Shown: positions 1-6,351, counted from the stretch's first letter. The stretch: 13,135 nucleotides of DNA from Oscillospiraceae bacterium (GCA_020025175.1 JAHHSM010000047.1:1-13135), one strand, 5' to 3'. Numbers and translations: made by a program. Notes: generated from the sequence alone by a model not told the origin.

Positions 1-41
1 CTCTAAATCTCTACCAAAAAGCAGTCTATTTAAGAAAAAAA

Positions 42-76
42 TAGAAAAACCATGACATAGTGTCATGGTTTTTCTA
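42..76 (-). terminator. Intrinsic terminator of the merR-type gene
   Basis: A perfect 16-bp inverted repeat (42-57 and 61-76) with a 3-base loop overlaps the stop codon of the MerR-type gene. On the minus strand the 3' arm ends in a T-run, followed after a short break by a longer T-run (about 33-41). That is the layout of a Rho-independent terminator. Both arms carry A/T runs, so it could also work for transcripts arriving from the left. Nothing else is recognisable in bases 1-41. Confidence 0.85.
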
Positions 77-968
77 CTATTTTTTCAAGCTTCCACTGCT
101 CAATCATCCCAAAATCCTCTGACTCCTCCACCACAGGCAGCAGCAATTCTGTTACAAAATACTCTTCGTGTGCCGTTGAATAAATATCAAGTACATGTCG
201 CTCATAGCAGTCGCCACGCAGCTTAAAATCATGCCGCTGCGCCCAGCCAAGCATACGTGCATAGCTTTCTTTGATATCCGCATAACTGCCGATATGGTAG
301 CTGGAAACCGCCAGAAATCCACCAAAACTTACAATATTATTCTGACTCTTACTATGAGGATACATCGTTTGAAATAAGGTCATGTGGCTATAGCTATCAT
401 CCATTCTCTCCGTAAAGGAATCATACTTTACATGAAAGGCACCGCCCATATCGACCATAGAATGCCCATCACGCTTGGACATGGTAAAGTATTCGGTTTC
501 CAAATATGCATCCGAGTCCTGTTCTCCCGGCTTCCGCTTCCGATCATAGTAGAAGAACTGCTTCTCTGGCATATATTTCATTGTGATGGCACGGTTTTTG
601 TGGCGATATACGGCACGCCCCTCCACCACCAGTGCATACCATGCACGCAGGCTATCCAAACGCTGATAGTAATATTGAATTTCACCTTTTGTCTTTTCAA
701 TGCGCTGCATAAACAATTCCTGCAGCCGATCCATATCTCCGCTGAAGAGCATCTCTTTGATCTCCTCCAGCTGAAATCCCTCATCGATCAAATATCGAAT
801 GACCTGCACCTGCCGCATTGTTTGCACACTATAATACCGATAGTGGCTTGGTTCGGCAATCTTATCGGGTCGAATCAAGCCAATCTGTTCATAATAACGC
901 AGCATGCGATGTGACACATCGCAGATTTTACTGACCTGTCCAATTGAGTATAACGCATTCTTTTTAAT
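63..968 (-). CDS. MerR-family transcriptional regulator with C-terminal effector-binding domain
   Basis: Predicted 301-residue one-component regulator. Residues 8-75 form a MerR winged helix-turn-helix: SIGQVSKICDVSHRMLRYYE, then GLI.P and a HYRYYS wing motif. A dimerisation helix follows (about 76-115). The last 150 residues resemble the BmrR/GyrI-like effector-binding fold (G.Y.DI..SYARMLGW, then E.HVLDIY and FVTELLLPV), which in relatives binds hydrophobic or cationic small molecules. The only ATG-type starts inside the frame are too late and would delete the first HTH helix; the GTG at 915-917 would begin at VSHRML. The frame stays open upstream to a stop at 981-983. In that stretch the best start is ATT (966-968), 7 bases after a GAGGGGG ribosome binding site, giving an N-terminus (I/M)KKNALYSIGQ that fits the family. 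It lies 19 bases downstream of the deacetylase gene and is probably co-transcribed with it. Its ligand and targets are unknown. The family call is firm; the exact start is inferred. Confidence 0.85.
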   Translation of the reverse strand: MKKNALYSIGQVSKICDVSHRMLRYYEQIGLIRPDKIAEPSHYRYYSVQTMRQVQVIRYLIDEGFQLEEIKEMLFSGDMDRLQELFMQRIEKTKGEIQYYYQRLDSLRAWYALVVEGRAVYRHKNRAITMKYMPEKQFFYYDRKRKPGEQDSDAYLETEYFTMSKRDGHSMVDMGGAFHVKYDSFTERMDDSYSHMTLFQTMYPHSKSQNNIVSFGGFLAVSSYHIGSYADIKESYARMLGWAQRHDFKLRGDCYERHVLDIYSTAHEEYFVTELLLPVVEESEDFGMIEQWKLEKIVEKP

Positions 969-987
969 GCTGCCGCCCCCTCATTTT

Positions 988-1731
988 TTATCTCTCTTCC
1001 CATGCATTTCGATAGAGTTTTCCTGCCTGCGGCTGTGTGCCGCTGAGCCACAGCAACTCCTCCACCGTAACAAATTCATATCCCTTATCCTGCAATCGAT
1101 CTACGATTTGCAGTGCCGCCTCCACACTGGTCGGGTAGAAATCATGCAGCAGGATAATATCTCCGTTTTCTACACGGCTGCATACATGTTCCACAATTTG
1201 CGATGTATTCAGGGTTTTCCAGTCCTCCGGATCGATCGACCAGTAAACCATCGGTGTTTTGATCAACTTTTTCTGCTTCTCATCAATCAATCCGTAAGGC
1301 GGACGCAGCCAATATTTACCCTCTCCAAGAATGCTGGTTAGCAGGACTTCTGTTTTATTGATTTCCTGCAATACTGTGTCCTGATTGCTGCCTTGAATTC
1401 TGAGATGGGTAAAGGTATGACTTCCGATCTGATGCCCGCTTTCCGCCATCCACTGCACTAACCACTCATTGCCCGGAATCTGTTCTCCAATAAGAAAAAA
1501 TGTAGCCTTGACACCTCGCTGCTGCAATCCTTCCAACAGTACCGATGTGGTTTCCGCGCGCGGTCCGTCGTCAAAGGTAAGTGCTACATACTTCGGTCCC
1601 GTTTGCTCTGCTTCAACTTTTGCTTCCCCATTTGTCGTTACACTTTGTCCGTTTTCATAAAACAGTGCTGCTGTCATCAAGCACACAACAAAAATTGCTC
1701 CCAGAACCACAGCACGCCATTGCTTCCACAT
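988..1731 (-). CDS. Membrane-anchored polysaccharide deacetylase (NodB/CE4 family)
   Basis: Predicted 247-residue metal-dependent de-N-acetylase acting outside the cell on a polysaccharide such as peptidoglycan. Residues 6-25 are a single hydrophobic helix without a clear cleavage site, suggesting an anchored enzyme. The NodB motifs appear in order: TFDDGP (D54, D55), the metal-binding H105-x3-H109 in GSHTFTHL, RPPYG (143-147), a motif containing D168 (DPEDW), and ILLHD (H196). All expected catalytic and metal residues are present. A start 19 codons upstream is possible in frame, but ATG 1729-1731 sits 8 bases after GAGG and begins the natural signal-anchor. The ribosome binding site lies inside one arm of a long inverted repeat (1736-1782), suggesting translational or operator control. 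The regulator gene follows 19 bases later. The exact substrate, whether N-acetylglucosamine, N-acetylmuramic acid or another glycan, cannot be decided from sequence. Confidence 0.9.
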   Translation of the reverse strand: MWKQWRAVVLGAIFVVCLMTAALFYENGQSVTTNGEAKVEAEQTGPKYVALTFDDGPRAETTSVLLEGLQQRGVKATFFLIGEQIPGNEWLVQWMAESGHQIGSHTFTHLRIQGSNQDTVLQEINKTEVLLTSILGEGKYWLRPPYGLIDEKQKKLIKTPMVYWSIDPEDWKTLNTSQIVEHVCSRVENGDIILLHDFYPTSVEAALQIVDRLQDKGYEFVTVEELLWLSGTQPQAGKLYRNAWEER

Positions 1732-1735
1732 GCTT

Positions 1736-1782
1736 ATCGCCTCTTTTTTATACTTTTTTATAGTATGTGAAAAAGAGGCGAT
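1736..1782 (-). promoter_or_regulatory. Long inverted repeat covering the deacetylase ribosome binding site
   Basis: Perfect 13-bp arms (1736-1748 and 1770-1782) flank a second 5-bp stem (1750-1754 with 1762-1766) and a 7-base loop. On the minus strand the 3' arm contains GAGG, the presumed ribosome binding site for the deacetylase start at 1731. Folding would therefore hide the translation start. As DNA, the same dyad could be an operator for the neighbouring MerR-type regulator. There is no T-run after it, so it is not a terminator. Confidence 0.6.
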
Positions 1783-1811
1783 ATTCATACAATTTTAAAA
1801 TAGCTTTTCAA
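1783..1811 (-). promoter_or_regulatory. Candidate promoter of the deacetylase-regulator pair
   Basis: On the minus strand TTGAAA (1806-1811) is followed after 16 bases by TATGAA (1784-1789), an acceptable but imperfect sigma-A-like pair. It lies in the 86-base gap between the upstream hydrolase gene and the deacetylase. The start of transcription would fall close to the 5' arm of the inverted repeat at 1736-1782. The -35 overlaps a weak 5-bp hairpin (1802-1815, AGCTT/AAGCT) immediately after the hydrolase stop codon that could act as a poor terminator. The assignment rests on similarity to consensus only. Confidence 0.35.
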
Positions 1812-1817
1812 AGCTGC

Positions 1818-2717
1818 TCAACATTCATTTTTATGATACCAGCAAACACCTTGACGGCGTTCAATACATACGCGTCCGCCATCGGCTAAATAGTCGATAA
1901 AGCTGCGCATATTACGCTCACAGACAGAGCATTTGAACGGCTGTGTACTGCGCATTTCCAATTTGCGGTAAACAGCGCGTACCCACTCTTCCTCAGACAT
2001 ATCTCCCTCAAGGCAGGAATAAACTACTTCTGCACGATTGTAAACATAAGCAATATTGCGATCGATCAAATCGTCGATATTCTCATGCACACCATGATGT
2101 GCCAGAATATACGCATCGCATTTTAATGCATGCAAACTTTTCTTCGCCCTGAGATCTTCCTCACGGCATACACAGGAGGGCATTTTGGATGCATACATCA
2201 CATCCTCACTCATCAATGTGTCCGCAAGGTACGCTACATGATCCGGCGTAATGATACCGATCTGCCCCGGTGTGTGGCCTGCCAGCGGCAAAATGCCAAA
2301 GGGAACGCCACAAAAGCTTTTGATTCGTTCGTTGGGCATGATGATTTCATCCACAGTATAGCATTCGCCGCCCATCATATCTTCAATTTCTTTTGGTGTC
2401 ATGGCAGGATATGCGCAGCGGTAAGCCATCGTACTGCTCGCTGTCCCTGCTTCAGCCAGACTTGCCATAATCGGGCAGCCATAGCGGTATTTCAGGTACT
2501 CCGCATTGCCGGCATGATCATAATGGGTGTGACTGACAATAATACCGATAGGACGCACACCATTCTCCTCAAACATCTGCACCAGTGGATCACGGTCAGA
2601 TCTTGCAAAACCGGTATCGATCAAAACGCCTTCCTGTTCATTTGTCTTATAAAAAGCTAATGTGCCTGCATTTGCGTCAATGACATAAGTATTTCCCTTC
2701 ACATGTTTCAGTTCCAT
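1818..2717 (-). CDS. Metallo-beta-lactamase-fold hydrolase, Cys-rich C-terminus (downstream paralogue)
   Basis: Predicted 299-residue cytoplasmic hydrolase of the MBL superfamily. The metal-binding motif HTHYDH is at 63-68, with further ligands H148 (LAGHTPGQ), D166 (YLADTLMS) and H207 (ILAHH), so a two-metal centre looks intact. The C-terminal third is helical (IDDLIDRNIAYVYNRAE, then an EEEWVRAVYRK helix) and resembles the small helical or winged-helix tail of LACTB2-like and related MBL proteins. Unlike its upstream neighbour, its tail carries C263 and C266 (CSVC), C284, C292 and C299, possibly a metal or redox site. The ATG is one base after the stop of the upstream paralogue, with AGGAG inside the end of that gene, so the two are translated together. 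The family includes glyoxalase II, lactonases, thioesterases and RNases; the substrate here is unknown and a true beta-lactamase role is not indicated. Confidence 0.85.
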   Translation of the reverse strand: MELKHVKGNTYVIDANAGTLAFYKTNEQEGVLIDTGFARSDRDPLVQMFEENGVRPIGIIVSHTHYDHAGNAEYLKYRYGCPIMASLAEAGTASSTMAYRCAYPAMTPKEIEDMMGGECYTVDEIIMPNERIKSFCGVPFGILPLAGHTPGQIGIITPDHVAYLADTLMSEDVMYASKMPSCVCREEDLRAKKSLHALKCDAYILAHHGVHENIDDLIDRNIAYVYNRAEVVYSCLEGDMSEEEWVRAVYRKLEMRSTQPFKCSVCERNMRSFIDYLADGGRVCIERRQGVCWYHKNEC

Positions 2718-2718
2718 T

Positions 2719-3624
2719 TTAGCTTCTCCTCATATTTTTTCTGGCATAATAGTCTACACCGTCATCATAGCGGCATTCTAATGTTCCAATACTTGTCAAA
2801 TATTCCACCAACGCATGAATCATATTTCTTGCTTCCAGATTTTTAAAATAGATACCTTCTCTCAGCTGAAAGCGTTTCCACGCAGTGCGTATAATCTCCT
2901 CCATAGACATGGGATGTTCCACGATCCCCACTATTTCCTCCGCACGCTGCACCACAAAATCGATATTTGCATCGATAAGATGGTCAATGGATGTTTCAAT
3001 ACTTTTATGGGACAAAATATATGCGTTACATAAATAATTCCGCAGTTTCTGCTTACTTTGCAAATCCACTTCATGGCTGATTGCATAACTGAGTTTGGAT
3101 ACTTTCAGCAAAGATTCTGACATTAATGCATCACCCACGCACATCACATGATCCGGTGTGATATACACCACATGCCCCGGTGAATGTCCCGGTGTCTGAA
3201 TGACCTGAAATGGCACTCCACAAACCATGATCTCGCAGTCCTGTGTCGGAATTTCCTCATCCACCGGAAAATAAAGCTTCTTATAAAGATGCTCAATTTC
3301 CGTGTAAATTCCACCGCATTCCACTTTAAACGTCAGGGGTGTTGCAACAAACGCTGCCTCGATTTTCGGCATATAAATCTTTGCACCATATTTGTGCCGG
3401 AGTGCGTCATTTTCAGACACATGATCCCAGTGATTATGGGTATTTAAAATAGCCCGAACCCTTAAATCATGCGCTTCTAACCAGTTTTCCAGCGCGCCTT
3501 TTCTGGAGCATCCACTGTCAAACAAAATAATCTCATGTGCATTTAATCGGTAATATGGGATCATAATATTCTGCATATCAATGCACCAGGTGTTTCCCGA
3601 TACTTTTGACACAATACTTTCCAT
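2719..3624 (-). CDS. Metallo-beta-lactamase-fold hydrolase (upstream paralogue)
   Basis: Predicted 301-residue MBL-fold hydrolase, the first gene after the promoter at 3654-3682. Metal ligands are HNHWDH (63-68), H147 (TPGHSPGH), D165 (CVGDALMS) and H206 (ILSHK), all in the expected spacing. The protein aligns along its whole length with its downstream neighbour. Shared blocks are GH.PG, ITPDHV, D.LMSE, NAYIL.H or DAYIL.H, a DxLID.NI block, and a final helical region. The pair therefore looks like an old tandem duplication. It lacks the C-terminal CxxC of its neighbour. An in-frame TTG two codons earlier is only 2 bases from the GGAG ribosome binding site, while the ATG at 3622-3624 has an 8-base spacing, so the ATG is chosen. 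No signal peptide is visible. The substrate cannot be named. Confidence 0.85.
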   Translation of the reverse strand: MESIVSKVSGNTWCIDMQNIMIPYYRLNAHEIILFDSGCSRKGALENWLEAHDLRVRAILNTHNHWDHVSENDALRHKYGAKIYMPKIEAAFVATPLTFKVECGGIYTEIEHLYKKLYFPVDEEIPTQDCEIMVCGVPFQVIQTPGHSPGHVVYITPDHVMCVGDALMSESLLKVSKLSYAISHEVDLQSKQKLRNYLCNAYILSHKSIETSIDHLIDANIDFVVQRAEEIVGIVEHPMSMEEIIRTAWKRFQLREGIYFKNLEARNMIHALVEYLTSIGTLECRYDDGVDYYARKNMRRS

Positions 3625-3653
3625 TTGCAATGCTCCAATCTACAATATTTTCT

Positions 3654-3682
3654 ATTATAATACAAAATTCATCTATTGCCAA
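3654..3682 (-). promoter_or_regulatory. Near-consensus sigma-A-type promoter for the two hydrolase genes
   Basis: On the minus strand TTGGCA (3677-3682) and TATAAT (3654-3659) are separated by exactly 17 bases. The -10 is perfect and the -35 has one or two mismatches. Transcription would start around 3647, leaving a leader of roughly 22 bases before the ATG at 3624. It sits just beyond the terminator of the ribosomal operon, so the hydrolases form an independent unit. No operator-like dyad overlaps it. Confidence 0.75.
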
Positions 3683-3693
3683 GGAACGCAAGA

Positions 3694-3738
3694 GGCTTTT
3701 TCTTTCACACGGATTTTTTCTGCACAAAAGAAAAAGCC
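3694..3738 (-). repeat. 12-bp inverted repeat next to the operon terminator
   Basis: GGCTTTTTCTTT (3694-3705) is the exact reverse complement of 3727-3738. The right arm overlaps the foot and T-run of the main terminator hairpin (3736-3778). An RNA could therefore form either the terminator or this second stem, but the sequence does not show which is favoured. It may simply be a backup terminator or the remnant of a duplicated T-run. Confidence 0.5.
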
Positions 3739-3778
3739 CCTTTTGTATGTTCCGGCCGGAGCGCCATACAAAAGGGGC
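3736..3778 (-). terminator. Intrinsic terminator of the ribosomal protein operon
   Basis: A perfect 14-bp stem (3736-3749 with 3765-3778) rich in G/C at its base encloses a 15-base loop that contains the palindrome TCCGGCCGGA. On the minus strand it is followed directly by TTTTTCTTTT, the expected release tract. It lies about 130 bases after the rplQ stop codon and ahead of the hydrolase promoter. The opposite strand has only a short TTTT, so the main direction is that of the ribosomal genes. Confidence 0.88.
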
Positions 3779-3783
3779 CTTTT

Positions 3784-3890
3784 ACAGGGCGGGGTGATCC
3801 CCGCGCCCATAAAAGCCATAAATTGGGTTAAATTGCCTGACCGCAGTGCGGTCAATGGTATTGGTGGTAATGAACCACCGTCCCACCATT
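3784..3890 (-). other. Multi-hairpin 3' untranslated region after rplQ
   Basis: Between the rplQ stop and the terminator are several inverted repeats. A nested pair has 3854-3859 with 3885-3890 outside and 3863-3868 with 3874-3879 inside. A dyad TGACCGCA-g-TGCGGTCA spans 3838-3854. A G/C-rich hairpin has 3791-3794 with 3799-3802 and 3787-3790 with 3805-3808, with a 2-base bulge. No open reading frame of note lies in 3783-3906. A conserved RNA called the L17 downstream element is known after rplQ in lactic acid bacteria and Listeria; whether this belongs to it cannot be told by eye. Confidence 0.45.
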
Positions 3891-3906
3891 AAAAGCAAAC
3901 GCTAAT

Positions 3907-4251
3907 TTACTTTACCAGTTCGATCATAGCGGTTTCGCTTGCATCACCGCGGCGCACGCCAGTGCGAGTGATACGGGTGTAACCACCGTTACGTTCTGCA
4001 TAGCTGGGAGCAATTTCCTTAAACAGCTTCTTAACGACGTCTTCTCTGGTAATAAAGCTCATTGCCTGACGATAAGCAGCCAGGTCGTTCTTCTTGCCGA
4101 GAGTAATCATCTTTTCAGCCAAGGGTGCAACTTCCTTGCAGCGAGTCAGAGTGGTTTCCATCTTTCCCTTATCCAGGAAATCGGTAACCTGCTGACGCAG
4201 CATAGCCTTGCGCTGAGCAGTAGTCTTGCCAAGCTTACGGGTTCCGGGCAT
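3907..4251 (-). CDS. rplQ: 50S ribosomal protein L17
   Basis: 114 residues, the short bacterial form of L17, which sits on the solvent side of the 50S subunit near the exit tunnel. The N-terminal signature MPGTRKLGKTTAQRKAMLRQ and the C-terminal block with GGYTRITRTGVRRGDASE..MIEL are both complete. The ATG follows AAGGAGGAG at good spacing. It is the last gene of the supercluster, 52 bases after rpoA, and is followed by a structured 3' region and the terminator at 3736-3778. The cobalt/ECF transporter and truA genes often found next in Firmicutes are absent. Confidence 0.98.
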   Translation of the reverse strand: MPGTRKLGKTTAQRKAMLRQQVTDFLDKGKMETTLTRCKEVAPLAEKMITLGKKNDLAAYRQAMSFITREDVVKKLFKEIAPSYAERNGGYTRITRTGVRRGDASETAMIELVK

Positions 4252-4283
4252 GTGTTTTCTCCTCCTTGTGTAGGAATATCAGT

Positions 4284-4299
4284 ACCATCTTGCGATGGC
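4284..4299 (-). other. Small GNRA-loop hairpin between rpoA and rplQ
   Basis: On the minus strand GCCATC-GCAA-GATGGT forms a 6-bp stem (first pair G-T) closed by a GCAA tetraloop, a stable RNA loop type. It lies 4 bases after the rpoA stop and about 20 bases ahead of the rplQ ribosome binding site. There is no T-run, so it is not a terminator; it could protect mRNA ends or tune L17 output. Confidence 0.45.
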
Positions 4300-4303
4300 T
4301 TGC

Positions 4304-5254
4304 TTAGTTGTTTTCGTCATCAGCCAAGCTCAGTCCCATCATGGACAGCTTGTTGATAACTTCCTCCAGGGACTTGCGGCCCAGGTTGCGTACTTTCATC
4401 ATATCGTCCTCAGTTTTGGAAATCAGGTCTGCAACGGTATTGATATTTGCACGCTTCAAGCAGTTGAAGCTACGGACAGACAGATCCAGTTCTTCGATAG
4501 TCAGCTCAAGAACCTTATCTCTCTGAGTTTCCGTCTTTTCGACGACCGTAGAACGGCTGCCCACAGTTTCAGACAGATCGGTAAACAATGCAAAATGATC
4601 GCAGAGGATCTTTGCTGCCAAAGAAACAGCATCTCTTGCAGTGATGGTACCATCAGTCCAGACTTCCAGAGTCAGCTTGTCAAAATCGGTCATGTTGCCA
4701 ACACGAGTGTTTTCCACTGTGTAGTTGACCTTGTGCACCGGAGTGTAGATTGAGTCAACGGGAATCACACCGATCACTGTCTGGGGTGTCTTATTACGGT
4801 CAGCGGGTACATAGCCGCGGCCGTGGTTCATGGTGATCTCCATGTTCAGAGTAGCGCCTTCACCCAGTGTTGCAATATGCAGATCCGGATTCAGAACTTC
4901 TACCTCGCCGTCGCTCTTAATGTCGCCAGCGGTTACTTCGCAAGGACCAACTGCCTCGATATAAACAGTTTTCACACCTTCGCTGTGAAGCTTTGCAACA
5001 ATACCCTTTACATTCAAAACGATATCGGTCACATCTTCCTTCACACCGGGAATGGTGGAAAATTCATGCTGAATTCCGGCGATTTTGATGCTGGTTGCAG
5101 CGGTACCGGGCAGAGAGGACAGCAGGATTCTTCTCAGCGCATTGCCAAGCGTCGTACCATAACCGCGCTCCAGCGGCTCCACCACATACTTACCATAGCT
5201 TACATCACCGGGAGTTTCGATGCACTCAATCTGCGGCTTTTCGATTTCAATCAT
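4304..5254 (-). CDS. rpoA: DNA-directed RNA polymerase subunit alpha
   Basis: 316 residues, the alpha subunit whose dimer nucleates assembly of RNA polymerase. The N-terminal domain (about 1-225) carries the typical MIEIEKP start, the blocks GTTLGNALRRILLSSLPG and ALRRILL, and VIGVIPVDSIYTPVHKVNYTVE. The C-terminal domain (about 250-316) has LSVRSFNCLKRANI and VRNLGRKSLEE, the helix-hairpin-helix surface that contacts UP elements and activators. The R of LSVR (about 261) matches the key DNA-contact arginine. The ATG follows AGAGGAGGGG. A linker of about 25 residues joins the two domains. It lies between rpsD and rplQ as in most Firmicutes. Confidence 0.98.
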   Translation of the reverse strand: MIEIEKPQIECIETPGDVSYGKYVVEPLERGYGTTLGNALRRILLSSLPGTAATSIKIAGIQHEFSTIPGVKEDVTDIVLNVKGIVAKLHSEGVKTVYIEAVGPCEVTAGDIKSDGEVEVLNPDLHIATLGEGATLNMEITMNHGRGYVPADRNKTPQTVIGVIPVDSIYTPVHKVNYTVENTRVGNMTDFDKLTLEVWTDGTITARDAVSLAAKILCDHFALFTDLSETVGSRSTVVEKTETQRDKVLELTIEELDLSVRSFNCLKRANINTVADLISKTEDDMMKVRNLGRKSLEEVINKLSMMGLSLADDENN

Positions 5255-5270
5255 CAGTTACCCCTCCTCT

Positions 5271-5315
5271 TCATGCAGCGCTTTTCACGCTGCGGCGTTC
5301 GTGTGAATCGTACAT
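5271..5315 (-). other. Possible short leader ORF and hairpin ahead of rpoA
   Basis: The 77-base rpsD-rpoA gap contains a 14-codon frame (start 5313-5315, stop 5271-5273, MYDSHERRSVKSAA) that ends immediately before the rpoA ribosome binding site. The same stretch forms a 6-bp hairpin (5275-5280 with 5288-5293, 7-base loop). The ribosome binding site for the small frame is weak. It may be chance; there is no independent support that it is translated. Confidence 0.25.
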
Positions 5316-5331
5316 GCTGAGGGTAATCCTA

Positions 5332-5934
5332 TTATTTGGAGTACAACTCGACGATGAGATGCTCCTCGACAGGCATGTCGATGTCGCCACGCTCGGGCAT
5401 CTTTACAACAGTGCCCTTCAGAGCGTTCTTTTCACGATCCAGCCACTGGGGAGCGGTAACCTGAACAGCATCTTCACCCAGCAGTCTCTTAAACTTGGAA
5501 GAAGAACGGCTGCTTTCCTTCACCTCGATCACATCACCGGGCTTAACCAGATAAGAAGGAATGTTGACCTTCTTGCCGTTAACGGTGAAGTGTGCATGGT
5601 TGACCAGCTGACGAGCCTCGCGGCGAGTCATAGCAAAGCCCAGGCGATAAACAACGTTATCCAGGCGGCGCTCAATGGTGGTCAACAGGTTTTCGCCAGT
5701 CTTACCGGGCATCTTCTCAGCCTTTTCGTAATAGCTACGGAACTGCTTTTCCAGAATGCCGTAAACAAACTTAACCTTCTGCTTTTCAGTCATCTGCAGT
5801 GCATACTCGCTCTGCTTCTTTCTCATCTGACCGCCGGGATTGCGGTTGGTCTCCTTCTTGGAGTAACCCATGACGGTAGGAGAAATGCCCAGAGCCTTGC
5901 AGCGCTTTGCGATGGGCTGCATATTCTTAGCCAT
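5332..5934 (-). CDS. rpsD: 30S ribosomal protein S4
   Basis: 200 residues, an early-assembling 30S protein that binds the 5' domain of 16S rRNA and can act as a translational repressor in some bacteria. The S4 RNA-binding domain is clear at about 90-155 (RRLDNVVYRLGFAMTRREARQLV, then F.VNGKKVNIPSYLVKPGD). The N-terminus (MAKNMQPIAKRCKALG) has a single cysteine, so this is the form without the zinc-binding four-cysteine cluster; such forms are common in Clostridia. The N-terminal 40 residues contain a lineage-type block PTVMGYSKKETNRNPGG. The ATG follows AAGGAGG. It lies 24 bases after rpsK. Confidence 0.97.
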   Translation of the reverse strand: MAKNMQPIAKRCKALGISPTVMGYSKKETNRNPGGQMRKKQSEYALQMTEKQKVKFVYGILEKQFRSYYEKAEKMPGKTGENLLTTIERRLDNVVYRLGFAMTRREARQLVNHAHFTVNGKKVNIPSYLVKPGDVIEVKESSRSSSKFKRLLGEDAVQVTAPQWLDREKNALKGTVVKMPERGDIDMPVEEHLIVELYSK

Positions 5935-5958
5935 ATTTCAATATCCTCCTTTTTCCGA

Positions 5959-6351
5959 TTAGACGCGACGTCTCTTCGGGGGACGGCAACCATTGTGAGG
6001 GATCGGAGTAACATCCTTGATCATTGTTACTTCCAGACCCACTGCCTGCAAAGCGCGAATTGCTGCTTCACGGCCAGCACCGGGACCCTTGACGTAAACT
6101 TCAACGGACTTCAAACCGTACTCCATAGCTGCCTTTGCAGCAGTTTCAGCTGCAGTTTGAGCTGCGAACGGAGTGGACTTCTTGCTGCCGCGGAAACCGA
6201 GGCCGCCGGAGGAAGCCCAGGACAGAGCGTTGCCCTGCTCATCGGTAACGGTCACCATGGTGTTGTTGAAGGAAGAACGAATATGGACAGCACCATTAGG
6301 AACATTTTTCTTTTCGCGCTTACGGCGAACAGTCTTCTTTACGTTAGCCAT
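5959..6351 (-). CDS. rpsK: 30S ribosomal protein S11
   Basis: 130 residues, located on the 30S platform next to the mRNA exit, where it contacts h45 and S18. The signature GAVHIRSSFNNTMVTVTDEQGN, the GFRGSKKSTPFAAQ block and the C-terminal PIPHNGCRPPKRRRV end are intact. The charged N-terminus VRRKREKKN is usual. Its ATG has a strong AAGGAGGGA ribosome binding site located just after the rpsM stop (gap 15 bases), indicating coupled expression. Confidence 0.98.
   Translation of the reverse strand: MANVKKTVRRKREKKNVPNGAVHIRSSFNNTMVTVTDEQGNALSWASSGGLGFRGSKKSTPFAAQTAAETAAKAAMEYGLKSVEVYVKGPGAGREAAIRALQAVGLEVTMIKDVTPIPHNGCRPPKRRRV

Noticed and set aside
1732..1788. A 19-codon upstream extension of the deacetylase
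   Set aside because: The upstream ATG has no ribosome binding site and the extension is encoded by the inverted repeat; the internal ATG precedes a normal signal anchor.
1818..3624. Antibiotic-resistance beta-lactamases
   Set aside because: The MBL fold is shared by many enzyme families; there is no signal peptide, and the helical tails fit cytoplasmic hydrolases instead.
3838..3854. Attachment site or insertion-sequence end at the palindrome after rplQ
   Set aside because: No second copy, target duplication or recombinase gene is visible in the window.
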